A stretch of 64,000 nt of DNA from Cellulosilyticum lentocellum DSM 5427 (GTDB lineage Bacteria; Bacillota; Clostridia; Lachnospirales; Cellulosilyticaceae), in assembly GCF_000178835.2 (NCBI RefSeq), contig NC_015275.1:2997001-3061000 (forward strand), read 5' to 3'. The stretch's first letter is position 1; the number at the start of each line of letters is the position of its first letter. A program made the position numbers and the translations under genes. Below are positions 35,191 through 43,031 of this stretch, piece by piece. Below the pieces are notes generated by a model that made no database searches, was not told the DNA's origin, and was given only the letters and a program-made list of their open reading frames with translations.

Positions 35191-35220
35191 TAGTATCAGC
35201 TTTGCAGAGCTGAAATACTA
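35191..35220 (+). promoter_or_regulatory. Hairpin leader before plus-strand zinc-ribbon gene
   Basis: TAGTAT and CAGCT (35191-35201) pair with AGCTG and ATACTA (35208-35220), leaving a 6-base loop and a 2-base bulge. GAAATACTAAATAAAGGTGG follows. The arrangement is the same as the leader at 16171-16196, so the two plus-strand genes share a regulatory design. Confidence 0.6.
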
Positions 35221-35239
35221 AATAAAGGTGGTATTATTT

Positions 35240-35449
35240 ATGAAATGCCCTAATTGTGGTTTTGAAAAGCACATTGAACATGCAGAATTTTGTCAAGAAT
35301 GTGGAACCTTTATGATTAACTTTTGTTCAAATCCAGTGTGCAATATGAACAATGGTGAAGAACTCCCATTATCAAATGACATGAAATTCTGTCCTGATTG
35401 TGGTCAACCTTCAACCTTTAAAGCAAATGGCTTTTTTGATAAGAAATAG
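35240..35449 (+). CDS. Double zinc-ribbon protein, plus strand
   Basis: 69 residues from the ATG at 35240-35242, 8 bases after AAAGGTGG. CPNCGFEK...CQECGTF and CSNPVC...CPDCGQP form two treble-clef zinc ribbons. It is oriented against the early operon and has the hairpin leader shared with the gene at 16220; it is probably expressed in the lysogen. Its last 32 bases overlap a convergent gene. Confidence 0.8.
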   Translation: MKCPNCGFEKHIEHAEFCQECGTFMINFCSNPVCNMNNGEELPLSNDMKFCPDCGQPSTFKANGFFDKK

Positions 35450-35591
35450 GTTTACCACATTCCGTACAATACTTTGGATGTAATTTTTCTCTATAGGGAA
35501 CTGTGTTCTCTTTACCACAACATTCACATTTCCCTACATACTGCTCTTGAACTTCCACTTCATGAGTAGTCTTTTTCTGTTTATCTTCCAT
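35418..35591 (-). CDS. Zinc-ribbon protein
   Basis: 57 residues, ATG at 35589-35591 with GGAGGAATG upstream. CECCGKE and CTECGKP give one zinc ribbon, with a charged N-terminal helix. It lies directly after the Rha-like antirepressor. Confidence 0.65.
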   Translation of the reverse strand: MEDKQKKTTHEVEVQEQYVGKCECCGKENTVPYREKLHPKYCTECGKPISYQKSHLL

Positions 35592-35594
35592 GGT

Positions 35595-36428
35595 TCATTC
35601 CTCCATTTCTTTTCTTTCTAAAAATTTAACTATAAAGTAAGCTTGTCCTTTTGGTGTAACATAGGTAGTAAAGTTAGTATGGAAGTTTCCTTCTTTATCT
35701 GGACTAGTTCTCTCTACTAGCTCCAAAACCTTTAAATTGATAGCTTTTTGAGTAGCCTTAGTAGAATTTTTTTCAACGTAACCATTTTCTCTTAGCCACG
35801 CATACAAACTTCTTTCGCCTATTTTGATACCGTTTTGAGATATTAACCTAGCAAGCTCACGAACTAATATAGCGTTCTTAGAAGCTGTTATGGCATTTGC
35901 AAAGGCTATTTTCGGTTCTTGTTCTTCTAGCAACTTTCTATTTTTAGCATTTTCAAGCTCAATAACCTTTTTCTCCTCTTGTTCTTTAATCCATGCCTTA
36001 GCACGTTCCACCGGATCATCAATCATATATGAGTCTTTCTTAAGTGTTTTGTTTTCTTTCTCTAGCTTCTCTATGTACTGTACGGTCTTATATCTAACTA
36101 CTGCTGATTCTTTATTTAACATCTGCAAGACACCGGCTTTGTTTAGTGAATAACATGGTCTTTCTTTACCTTGTGCATCATTATATGAGGCGAGTCCAAA
36201 ATTGGATTGACCTATTCCGGCTTTTTCTAAAACTTCGATTTCAAGTTTTATATCTCTCATTAAGTGATTATGTTGTTTCTCTGTTGTATTTCCTTCTTCT
36301 GCTCTAAATGTGTTAATCATTTCTACTAACTTAACGCTAGTAATTCTTACATCGTTGCTATCTGAACCAACTAAAACAACTTCTGTCATGCCTCCTTGTG
36401 CTAATGCACTACTCATTTGATAATTCAT
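35595..36428 (-). CDS. Rha/KilAC-domain antirepressor
   Basis: 277 residues. N-terminal Rha-like domain (about 15-110: VRITSVKLVEMINTFRAEEG, HNHLMRDIK, CYSLNKAG), a coiled coil (about 115-170), and a C-terminal KilAC domain (about 170-277: KNAILVRELARLISQNGIKI, SLYAWLRENGY). Such proteins antagonise the phage repressor or alter host gene use at induction. It is encoded in the immediate early operon. Confidence 0.9.
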   Translation of the reverse strand: MNYQMSSALAQGGMTEVVLVGSDSNDVRITSVKLVEMINTFRAEEGNTTEKQHNHLMRDIKLEIEVLEKAGIGQSNFGLASYNDAQGKERPCYSLNKAGVLQMLNKESAVVRYKTVQYIEKLEKENKTLKKDSYMIDDPVERAKAWIKEQEEKKVIELENAKNRKLLEEQEPKIAFANAITASKNAILVRELARLISQNGIKIGERSLYAWLRENGYVEKNSTKATQKAINLKVLELVERTSPDKEGNFHTNFTTYVTPKGQAYFIVKFLERKEMEE

Positions 36429-36490
36429 CTTTAGTACCTCCTTTTTTACCTAATCAAATTGTTGTTTGTTTTGTCTTTTGTACTTTGGAA

Positions 36491-36667
36491 TTAAATATTT
36501 ATCCCTCTTTTTCTTGCGTTTATAACAATGTTCCAAGCTGCACGCATAATATCATCCTTTACTTGCTTCTTACCTTCTTCTGTTTTTAGAATGTAATCAT
36601 CACAAATATATGTTTTCCCTCCACCTTCCGTGTAAGTTGCAACAACGTGACCATCAACTTTGTTCAT
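36491..36667 (-). CDS. Small phage protein of unknown function
   Basis: 58 residues from the ATG at 36665-36667 after AAGGGGGC. GHVVATYTEGGGKTYICDDY is a beta hairpin-like region; the end is helical. I do not recognise it. Located between two antirepressors. Confidence 0.55.
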   Translation of the reverse strand: MNKVDGHVVATYTEGGGKTYICDDYILKTEEGKKQVKDDIMRAAWNIVINARKRGINI

Positions 36668-36726
36668 AATCTGCCCCCTTAACACATACATAGTTAAATG
36701 TATTCGTGTCGTATTTTGTCCTATTC

Positions 36727-37476
36727 TTATTTCTTATCAAACAATGTTGTTTGTGAGTTCAATAAATTAATCTCTTGTATTAGCACTGTTGGTGCTTTGT
36801 ATTCGTCAACAATCTGTTTAGCAACATCAAACTGGCTACGCTTGATTGCTTCGTACTTCTCAACACCAAATTCTCTTCTTAACTGTTTTTGAATATCTGA
36901 ATAAACCTTTCCTCTAAGAGAATTGTCATTGTAAGCATTTGACTTGTATCCACCCAAAACCTTTGTTCCTGTTTTCTTTACTAATGATTGAATTTCCTTA
37001 CATTCAACATTGAATAGTGGCATATTGTCTTTTAGGTCTGCTACTTCTGCCTTGACTTCTTGAATTTCTTGACTATGTTCCTCTAATGCTCGATAATGCA
37101 TTCTAAGTTCTTCCATTGCTGAGGTTGGCTTTTGCCCAGTTGAATATGTACCTGTCTTTCTGATGGATGTTAAGACTACATCCGTAACCCAATCTTGAAA
37201 ACGTTCTGCTTCTTCTTTGTGTGATTTAAATATTAGTTTGTAAACTCCGCTTTCTGTTAAGAAGTTCTCTCCTGCGTTGTTTAATTTTCGGATGTCGGTT
37301 TTGCCGATATCTGAATTTTTGAGTTTAATTACTTGGTTTTCATTCATTCTGCTAATATTATCATTAACATTTTTAATTCCTAAACACTCGGCTACGTGCT
37401 TTGGATTAAATAAAACCTTGCCTTGAAATTCAAACACTTCTACTTGCTTACCTTCAAAAATCATTAGTTCTTGCAT
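36727..37476 (-). CDS. BRO-domain antirepressor with ORF6C-like end
   Basis: 249 residues. BRO-N domain (about 8-105: EVFEFQGKVLFNPKHVAECL, LTESGVYKLIFKSHKEEAE, DWVTDVVLTSIRKTG), coiled coil (115-150) and an ORF6C-like C-terminus (YNDNSLRGKVYSDIQKQLRR). It is the second gene of the early operon, after the Cro-like gene; an operator-like palindrome lies in the gap between them. Confidence 0.92.
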   Translation of the reverse strand: MQELMIFEGKQVEVFEFQGKVLFNPKHVAECLGIKNVNDNISRMNENQVIKLKNSDIGKTDIRKLNNAGENFLTESGVYKLIFKSHKEEAERFQDWVTDVVLTSIRKTGTYSTGQKPTSAMEELRMHYRALEEHSQEIQEVKAEVADLKDNMPLFNVECKEIQSLVKKTGTKVLGGYKSNAYNDNSLRGKVYSDIQKQLRREFGVEKYEAIKRSQFDVAKQIVDEYKAPTVLIQEINLLNSQTTLFDKK

Positions 37477-37492
37477 TTTTCAACCTCCTTGT

Positions 37493-37507
37493 GTGATTTT
37501 AAATCAC
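37493..37507. promoter_or_regulatory. Operator-like palindrome between cro-like gene and antirepressor
   Basis: GTGATTTTAAATCAC is a perfect palindrome except at its centre, and matches the operator at 37734-37748 in 14 of 15 positions. It covers the stop region of the Cro-like gene, upstream of the BRO antirepressor, so a repressor bound here could act as a second, internal control. Confidence 0.65.
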
Positions 37508-37708
37508 TTCTTGATTAAAAAAAATTTCATCCTTGTTTTTTAAGTCTAATATTTCGGCTAACTTTGCAATCTCACTAGCTTTAAACTCTGTTATGTTATT
37601 AATTTTTTTGTATAACCCCATTTCTGATAAACCAAGCATTTCTGCTAATTTTCGCTTTGTTATGCCAGCTCTTTTAATTGCAATCTCTAGTTCTAATGTA
37701 TTCGTCAT
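37499..37708 (-). CDS. Cro-like HTH regulator
   Basis: 69 residues from the ATG at 37706-37708 with AAAGGGGTGAG upstream. The HTH (ITKRKLAEMLGLSEMGLYKK) fills most of it. It is transcribed divergently from the CI-like repressor, with operators between, the standard lysis-lysogeny switch. Confidence 0.88.
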   Translation of the reverse strand: MTNTLELEIAIKRAGITKRKLAEMLGLSEMGLYKKINNITEFKASEIAKLAEILDLKNKDEIFFNQEVI

Positions 37709-37733
37709 AGTTCTCACCCCTTTCTTAAAATTC

Positions 37734-37783
37734 GTGATTTTTAATCACACCAAAATAGTACAATATTCGTGATTATAAGTCAA
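37734..37783. promoter_or_regulatory. Lysis-lysogeny operators
   Basis: GTGATTTTTAATCAC at 37734-37748 is a 15-bp palindrome. A degraded copy GTGATTATAAGTCAA is at 37769-37783, and a further related half-site overlaps the promoter at 37812. These would be sites for the CI-like and Cro-like proteins. Confidence 0.7.
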
Positions 37784-37811
37784 CAGTTTTTTTATAAAAA
37801 ATATATTTTTG

Positions 37812-37840
37812 TTGATTTTAATTACACATAATGTTATTAT
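37812..37840 (+). promoter_or_regulatory. Promoter of the CI-like repressor operon
   Basis: TTGATT at 37812-37817, a 17-base spacer and TATTAT at 37835-37840 fit a vegetative sigma-A promoter. It is followed at 37864 by the ribosome site GGAGG. The -35 region overlaps a sequence related to the operators. Confidence 0.65.
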
Positions 37841-37876
37841 AGTATAAACAAAAGTTTATATATGGAGGTAAAACAA

Positions 37877-38356
37877 ATGAGCCTTTATACACGAATAAAG
37901 GAAAGAAGAGAAGCTTTGGGCTTATCTCAAGATGAATTAGCATTGAAATTAAATTATAAGTCACGTTCAACTATTGCAAAAATAGAATCAGGTGCAAATG
38001 ACATACCGCAATCAAAAATAAAGGCATTTGCAGAAGCATTGAATACTACTACATCTTATTTAATGGGATGGGATAGTGAAGAAGAACAACTTCCAACTAT
38101 TACAGAAAAAGAAAAGGAACTGCTTACTAACTACAATAAATTAAATGATTTAGGGAAGGATGAAGCTGTCAAGCGTGTATCTGAATTAACTGAACTACCT
38201 AAATACTGCAACGTAGTTGAATTACCTAATAAGAAAGATGTTAAAGAAGATAAAAGTTATTTAGAGCCTTTCGCTGCTCATAATGATTATGCTGATAATG
38301 AAGAAGAACTTGCACTCATAAGAGAAGATGAAAAGCTATTTGATACATTTGACTAG
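37877..38356 (+). CDS. CI-like phage repressor
   Basis: 159 residues from the ATG at 37877-37879, 8 bases after GGAGG. N-terminal XRE domain (RIKERREALGLSQDELALKL, YKSRSTIAKIESGANDIPQS), then an acidic helical C-terminus without a peptidase fold. Lack of the self-cleaving domain, together with an ImmA-like neighbour, suggests induction by cleavage in trans, as in ICEBs1. Confidence 0.9.
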   Translation: MSLYTRIKERREALGLSQDELALKLNYKSRSTIAKIESGANDIPQSKIKAFAEALNTTTSYLMGWDSEEEQLPTITEKEKELLTNYNKLNDLGKDEAVKRVSELTELPKYCNVVELPNKKDVKEDKSYLEPFAAHNDYADNEEELALIREDEKLFDTFD

Positions 38357-38367
38357 GGGGATTACTA

Positions 38368-38841
38368 TTGTACGCATACGAAGAAATGTTAGATATTGCA
38401 TACAATGAGGGTTTTTCTGTAAAGGAAATGAAGTTAAAATCTCATTCTAAAGGATTGTGTAAGGGTAGAAAGATAATAATTAACAAAGCGATTCTAGATA
38501 CTACTATTCAAAAGCGTTGTGTATTGGGTGAAGAGCGCTGGCATGGTAAAAAAACTGTGGGCGATATTTCAAACCAAACTAAGGTTGAAAACGTTAAGCA
38601 AGAACGATTTGCTCGTGGATGTGGTTATTGTGAATTAATGCACCCAGATAAAATTGTAAAGGCATTATTGAATTACTGCACAACTCTTCAAGATATGTGC
38701 GAATACTTATATGTAACAGAAAAATATTTTTACGAAGCTATTGCATATTATAAGCAAAAATACGGTCTATATTACAGATGCAAAGACTATACGCTATATT
38801 TTGAGCCTTTATCTGTGGTAGGTTCTTCTGCCACGGAATAG
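38368..38841 (+). CDS. ImmA/IrrE-like protein with altered metal motif
   Basis: 157 residues, TTG start after AGGGGGATT. LCKGRKIIINKAILDTTIQK and KRCVLGEERWHG line up with the ImmA region normally written as CVLAEELGHH, followed by KTVGDI and the RARGCGY-like helix (KQERFARGCGYCELMHPDKI). The zinc site keeps the Glu and one His (EERWH) but lacks the usual following residues. It lies after the repressor and probably inactivates it. Confidence 0.8.
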   Translation: MYAYEEMLDIAYNEGFSVKEMKLKSHSKGLCKGRKIIINKAILDTTIQKRCVLGEERWHGKKTVGDISNQTKVENVKQERFARGCGYCELMHPDKIVKALLNYCTTLQDMCEYLYVTEKYFYEAIAYYKQKYGLYYRCKDYTLYFEPLSVVGSSATE

Positions 38842-38873
38842 GCTTTTTAAAAAAATGTTAGGATGTGAGAATA

Positions 38874-40442
38874 TTGCAATACTGCATATATTTAAGAAAA
38901 TCTAGGGCTGACATAGAAGCCGAAGCTCATGGTGAAGGAGAAACTTTGGCAAGACATGAGCACGCTTTAATTGAGTTGGCACAACGTCAAAACTTAAATG
39001 TAACTCAAATATACAGAGAAATTGTTTCCGGTGAAACGATATCAACTAGACCAGTAATTCAGCATCTACTTAAAGAAGTTGAATGTGGAATATGGGATGG
39101 AGTTTTAGTTATGGAAGTGGAACGTCTTGCAAGAGGTGATACATCTGACCAAGGAACTATCTCAAAGACTTTTAAATACTCAGAAACAAAAATAATTACT
39201 CCTTCTAAGACTTATGATCCATTAAATGAGTTTGATGAAGAGTATTTTGAGTTTGGACTATTTATGAGTCGTAGGGAATACAAAACGATTAATCGTCGAC
39301 TACAAGCTGGACGTTTAGCATCAATAAAAGAGGGGAAATATGTCGGGAATACTGCTCCTTTTGGGTACACTCGATACAAACTAGAGAATCAAAAGGGATA
39401 CTCTTTAAAACCTAATTCAGACTCTGATACTGTTAAACTTATATTTGACTTGTTCACACATGGTAAGAAAAATGCAGATGGCACATTTACACGTTTAGGT
39501 GTATCTCTTATAGTTAGATACCTTAATGATCTGCATATAAAACCTCAAAAAAATAGTGATTGGACTCCTTCGTCAGTTCGAGGAATACTTGAAAATCCTG
39601 TATATATAGGGAAAATTGTATGGAACAGAAGGAAAACAGTAAAAAAGATGGTTGATGGAGAAAGGAAAATTAGTCGTCCACGCTCTAATCCTGATATTTA
39701 TGACGGATTACATGAGCCAATTATAGACAATGAAACATGGGAATTGACTAAAAAGCTACTAGTGCAAAATAAAATGGCACCAGTTCCCTCAAAAAAAGTG
39801 ATTGCTAATCCGTTATCTGGACTAATTAAGTGTGGAAAATGTGGGCGTACAATGATTCGCAGACCATACGGTGCTAAATATCCAGACACATTGATGTGTC
39901 CTAGTACTGCTTGCACAACTGTTAGTACTCAACTAAGTGTTGTCGAAAAAAGAGTACTGATTGCTTTAGAAAAATGGGTAAATGATTTTAAACTTGAATG
40001 GGAATCAAAAGTTAAAGGTGAAAATAATAACTTGCAGATAAAAGAAAAAAGAAAGGCTGTCACTAAATTAGAGTCTGAGTTGAACGCACTTAATACGCAA
40101 ATGAATAGTCTATATACTTTTTTAGAGCGTGGGATATATACTACTGAAGTATTTTTGGAACGTTCAAGAGTTATAAACGAATCTATCAATAGTGTAAAAA
40201 ATGCTTATGAATTATTAAAAAGTGAATTAGAACAAGATTTACAAGCAAATGAGCATACACATAACTTAATTCCAAATATAGAAAATGTTATAAGTCTTTA
40301 TCGTGTTGCAGAGACACCCGCAGAGAAAAATGCTTTACTAAAGAGTATATTAAGCAAAGTCGTATATACAAAAGAAACTAGTGGTAGATGGCACTCAAGC
40401 CCTGAAGACTTTGAACTTCATGTATTCCCTAAGATTGATTAA
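38874..40442 (+). CDS. Large serine recombinase (prophage integrase)
   Basis: 522 residues from the TTG at 38874-38876 (AGGATG upstream; a GTG at 38865 is too close). Catalytic Ser is in YLRKSRAD (residue 10), followed by the resolvase domain (to about 145), a recombinase domain (about 165-265, NTAPFGYTRYK and TPSSVRGILENPVYIG), a zinc ribbon (CGKCGRTM, CPSTAC) and a long coiled coil (about 380-470). It catalyses attP-attB integration and, with a directionality factor, excision. It is the last phage gene and stops 28 bases before the broken cotJC, as SpoIVCA does in skin. Confidence 0.95.
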   Translation: MQYCIYLRKSRADIEAEAHGEGETLARHEHALIELAQRQNLNVTQIYREIVSGETISTRPVIQHLLKEVECGIWDGVLVMEVERLARGDTSDQGTISKTFKYSETKIITPSKTYDPLNEFDEEYFEFGLFMSRREYKTINRRLQAGRLASIKEGKYVGNTAPFGYTRYKLENQKGYSLKPNSDSDTVKLIFDLFTHGKKNADGTFTRLGVSLIVRYLNDLHIKPQKNSDWTPSSVRGILENPVYIGKIVWNRRKTVKKMVDGERKISRPRSNPDIYDGLHEPIIDNETWELTKKLLVQNKMAPVPSKKVIANPLSGLIKCGKCGRTMIRRPYGAKYPDTLMCPSTACTTVSTQLSVVEKRVLIALEKWVNDFKLEWESKVKGENNNLQIKEKRKAVTKLESELNALNTQMNSLYTFLERGIYTTEVFLERSRVINESINSVKNAYELLKSELEQDLQANEHTHNLIPNIENVISLYRVAETPAEKNALLKSILSKVVYTKETSGRWHSSPEDFELHVFPKID

Positions 40443-40480
40443 TTATAGTACGATTAACCTACAACATTACGGAACAGAAG
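40443..40480. mobile_element. Prophage right attachment junction (attR)
   Basis: Phage sequence ends after the recombinase stop at 40442, and conserved CotJC coding begins with GGAACAGAAGAA at 40471. The crossover core lies in or close to this interval, probably near TTACGGAACAGAA. Exact limits need the left junction, which is outside the window. Confidence 0.75.
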
Positions 40481-40896
40481 AACTAGCTCATATGGAAATG
40501 ATTAGCGCTATGGTTTATCAACTCACCAAAGATTTAACACCTGAAGAAGTGCAAGCATCTGGTTTTGCACCTTATTATATCGATCATACAACAGGTGTCT
40601 ATCCTGTAGCTGCATCTGGTACGCCTTATAGCGTTATGACTTTTCAATCCAAAGGCGATGCCATTACGGATTTACATGAAGATTTAGCAGCAGAACAAAA
40701 AGCAAGAACAACTTATGATAACTTACTTCGTTTAATCAAAGATCCAGAAATCTGTGACCCACTTAGATTTTTACGTTCTAGAGAAATCACCCACTATCAA
40801 CGTTTTGGCGAAGCGCTAAGACTTATGCAAGAAGAATTAGACAGCAAAAACTTTTATGCTTTTAATCCTGAATTTGATAAAAAGCCTTGTAAATAA
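40471..40896 (+). pseudogene. cotJC: 3' part of spore coat manganese catalase cotJC, cut by the prophage
   Basis: 141 residues. GTEELAHMEMISAMVYQLTKD, HEDLAAEQKART, and LRFLRSREITHYQRFGEAL match the C-terminal two thirds of CotJC. The likely manganese ligands E and H in EELAH, the E of LAAEQKA and the H of REITH are kept; the first glutamate ligand would be in the missing N-terminus. In the family, GTEE.AH is internal, about 50-60 residues in, so the 5' part should lie left of the prophage. Excision would restore the gene. In the lysogen this piece has no start. Confidence 0.93.
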
Positions 40897-41019
40897 TCTG
40901 TTTGATATGTATTGAACTCGATTGTCTTACCTTTTTCTTTGGTTTTGAACATAGCTTAGTCCTTTCATGAGCTTATCTTTGGCAGTGAGTAGCTACTAGG
41001 TTTTAGAAAACCATGATTA

Positions 41020-41059
41020 AAAGGCATCAAGCAAAGCCCCTAAGCTACTTGATGCCTTT
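41020..41059 (+). terminator. Terminator after cotJC
   Basis: AAAGGCATCAAG at 41020-41031 pairs perfectly with CTTGATGCCTTT at 41048-41059, then CTTTTCG. It ends the cot operon on the plus strand, and may also serve the convergent GNAT gene. Confidence 0.85.
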
Positions 41060-41112
41060 CTTTTCGTTCTTTATCAGATAGTCTTCTTATCTGTTAAATT
41101 GGGATCATCCTC

Positions 41113-41673
41113 CTATTTACATAGTACAAAGTAATTATTGTAGTTTGTACCATCATGCCCTACTAATTGCTCGCTTGATAAAACAAAATTCATTTTTAGC
41201 AATGCATTTTTCCTCTCGCCTGCTTCTGGTATCACTTTTGTTGCTACTTTATCACATGTGAACATTTCAAATGTTGGTAGAACAATGAGTGATAAGATAC
41301 GCTCTATTTCACTTGCAGTCTCATAATCACTTCTAAGATCGAGACGCAACAAACCACATTCAGTAAAATAGTCCTCAGCGTTTCTATGAAATAATTCAAT
41401 TGTCCCAATCGCTTCTGCTTTGCATTTGTCTATAATCGACCAACGTACAAAGCCTTTTTTTTGATATTCCCCTTGCCAGGCTGCAATAACGTTTTGCATT
41501 ATTTCCAAGGACGTAAAGTAAAAATCACCGAAACAACCATCGCAATTAAATAAGGGAACTGCTTTTTTATCTGAATATACCTTTAATAAATCCTGCGCAT
41601 CATTTGCTGAAAGGAATCGCAATAAATAGCGTTCATTTTCAAATTGAGGGCATACTTCATAAACATCTTTCAT
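41113..41673 (-). CDS. GNAT acetyltransferase (RimJ-like)
   Basis: 186 residues, GGAGGAGAAAAGG upstream of the ATG. The opening FENERYLLRFLSANDAQDLL and the middle GFVRWSIIDKCKAEAIGTIE are GNAT-like; the acetyl-CoA loop is weaker than usual. It probably acetylates a small molecule or a protein N-terminus. Not linked to its neighbours. Confidence 0.8.
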   Translation of the reverse strand: MKDVYEVCPQFENERYLLRFLSANDAQDLLKVYSDKKAVPLFNCDGCFGDFYFTSLEIMQNVIAAWQGEYQKKGFVRWSIIDKCKAEAIGTIELFHRNAEDYFTECGLLRLDLRSDYETASEIERILSLIVLPTFEMFTCDKVATKVIPEAGERKNALLKMNFVLSSEQLVGHDGTNYNNYFVLCK

Positions 41674-41758
41674 TTCCTTTTCTCCTCCACAAATTCAAGA
41701 TTATCCACTAATCAACTCTCTATTTATATCATCAAAACTTTGTCCCCTTTGCTCATTT

Positions 41759-41935
41759 TTATACCTTAAATTTGTTGCCACAATTCTTGCATACCCAGTA
41801 CTGCTCATTAGTCGTTTTACCCGTACCACAAAGTCCTAGAAATCCACATAAGCATAATTTCCAAAGCTTAGTTCCTTTAGAGTGTACCTCATTAATTACA
41901 GTTAAATCTTCACTTGTACATCTCGGACAATTCAT
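41759..41935 (-). CDS. 58-residue zinc-ribbon protein
   Basis: MNCPRCTSEDL and YWVCKNCGNKF form the two zinc knuckles; the middle (LWKLCLCGFLGLCGTGKT) is hydrophobic. ATG at 41933-41935; ribosome site is weak. Similar short proteins occur widely in clostridia and are of unknown function. Confidence 0.6.
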   Translation of the reverse strand: MNCPRCTSEDLTVINEVHSKGTKLWKLCLCGFLGLCGTGKTTNEQYWVCKNCGNKFKV

Positions 41936-42199
41936 ATTATTTCCCGTATATGCAACATTTTTCTTAATTTTATATTATATTTATAATATTTTCAACCACT
42001 TATTAACTAAACACCATTTTACTAAAAAATTTATCCGCTACTGCTTTAAATTATTACTACCTCTACGCATTAAAAACCACACTCCTTATGCTAGAGTGTA
42101 GCTCTATAATCTAACTTTTAAACGAACTATCTTTTTAATTGGTAGTTTAATAGCTATTTATTACTATAAACTGGGATTTGTCTGTTCAATATATTTTCA

Positions 42200-42745
42200 T
42201 TACAATTCTAATCTCATATAAATAACTTCCTGAAATCCTGTCTTACGAGAATTAAAGCCCCTAGGATTTCTGCCATATTCAGTAAATCCTGCTCTTTCAT
42301 ACATTGATATGGCTCTTACATTTTCAGTAACTACATTAAGCTCAAGTTGCATATATCCAGCATCCCTTGCACATTCAATACATGCATCCATTAACGCTCG
42401 TCCAATCCCGATTCCCCAAAACTCTTTGGCAACACTAATACCAAATTCAGCACGATGTCGCACCTTATATTTAGTGCCTACCGCTTCAATTCCAGCAGTC
42501 CCGACAACTACATTGTCAACCATGGCAATTATCTCAATCTCATTTTCACTCTCAGATTTTTCTTTCAAAAATCGGCTTTCCTGTGTCACATCAAAACTAT
42601 TTTCATCTGGATATGAAAGCAAATAATCGGTTTGCATATGCGTCAAATTAAAATTCTCGAATACAGCCTGTCCATCACTTTCAATTCCATTTCTTAAACA
42701 GCATTCCTTGCCGTTCTTTAATATTATTGTTTTATTATATTTCAT
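42200..42745 (-). CDS. GNAT acetyltransferase
   Basis: 181 residues. The acetyl-CoA loop is GISVAKEFWGIGIGRALMDA, followed by LELNVVTENVRAISMYERAG with the conserved Tyr and GFTEYGRNPRG. Strong ribosome site AGGAGGTG. Substrate not predictable. Confidence 0.93.
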   Translation of the reverse strand: MKYNKTIILKNGKECCLRNGIESDGQAVFENFNLTHMQTDYLLSYPDENSFDVTQESRFLKEKSESENEIEIIAMVDNVVVGTAGIEAVGTKYKVRHRAEFGISVAKEFWGIGIGRALMDACIECARDAGYMQLELNVVTENVRAISMYERAGFTEYGRNPRGFNSRKTGFQEVIYMRLEL

Positions 42746-42859
42746 AATAAAACACCTCCTTAAAAATTCCAGTTTTTCATTCTTTGTTTGAAGCTATATC
42801 TCTTCACCTCGCAAATTCAATTTTATAATTCTATAAAATATATATTTTCTCTATTATAC

Positions 42860-42890
42860 AAAAACAGAACCAAGATTGCACCTGGTCCTG
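42860..42890 (-). terminator. Terminator after the PNPOx-family gene
   Basis: On the minus strand CAGGACCA pairs with TGGTTCTG across a 10-base loop and is followed by TTTTTGT. It lies downstream of 43032-43523. Confidence 0.7.
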
Positions 42891-43031
42891 CTAAAACTGT
42901 TCTTCTACTTATTACTCTAAATAACTATTTTATCGAGTAGGTACTTCACTACTAACTTGGTGTTTTGTTCATTAGGTACGATGCTATAAAAGTTGTAAAC
43001 TTTAAAATGACATTTAAAGTGATATAATGGC

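Larger units (their letters stand above)
1..40470. mobile_element. PBSX-like myovirus prophage (right-hand part)
   Basis: A continuous set of phage genes runs from a holin at the left window edge to a large serine recombinase at 38874-40442. The structural genes follow the PBSX/xkd order: terminase, portal, MuF, scaffold, capsid, sheath, tube, chaperone, tape measure, LysM hub, baseplate, fibre, holin. Sheath and baseplate J genes indicate a contractile tail. The right boundary is set by the remainder of cotJC, whose conserved reading starts at 40471. The left attachment site and probably the endolysin lie before position 1. All core modules look intact, so the element may be functional. Confidence 0.95.

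Noticed and set aside
38399..38406. CATACAAT, a sigma-E-like -10 box before the recombinase gene
   Set aside because: It lies inside the ImmA-like gene, no fitting -35 is at the right distance, and AT-rich sequence gives such matches often.
40381..40470. Start of the cotJC frame inside the recombinase gene
   Set aside because: The frame is open there by chance; these bases encode the end of the recombinase in another frame and the residues do not resemble CotJC.
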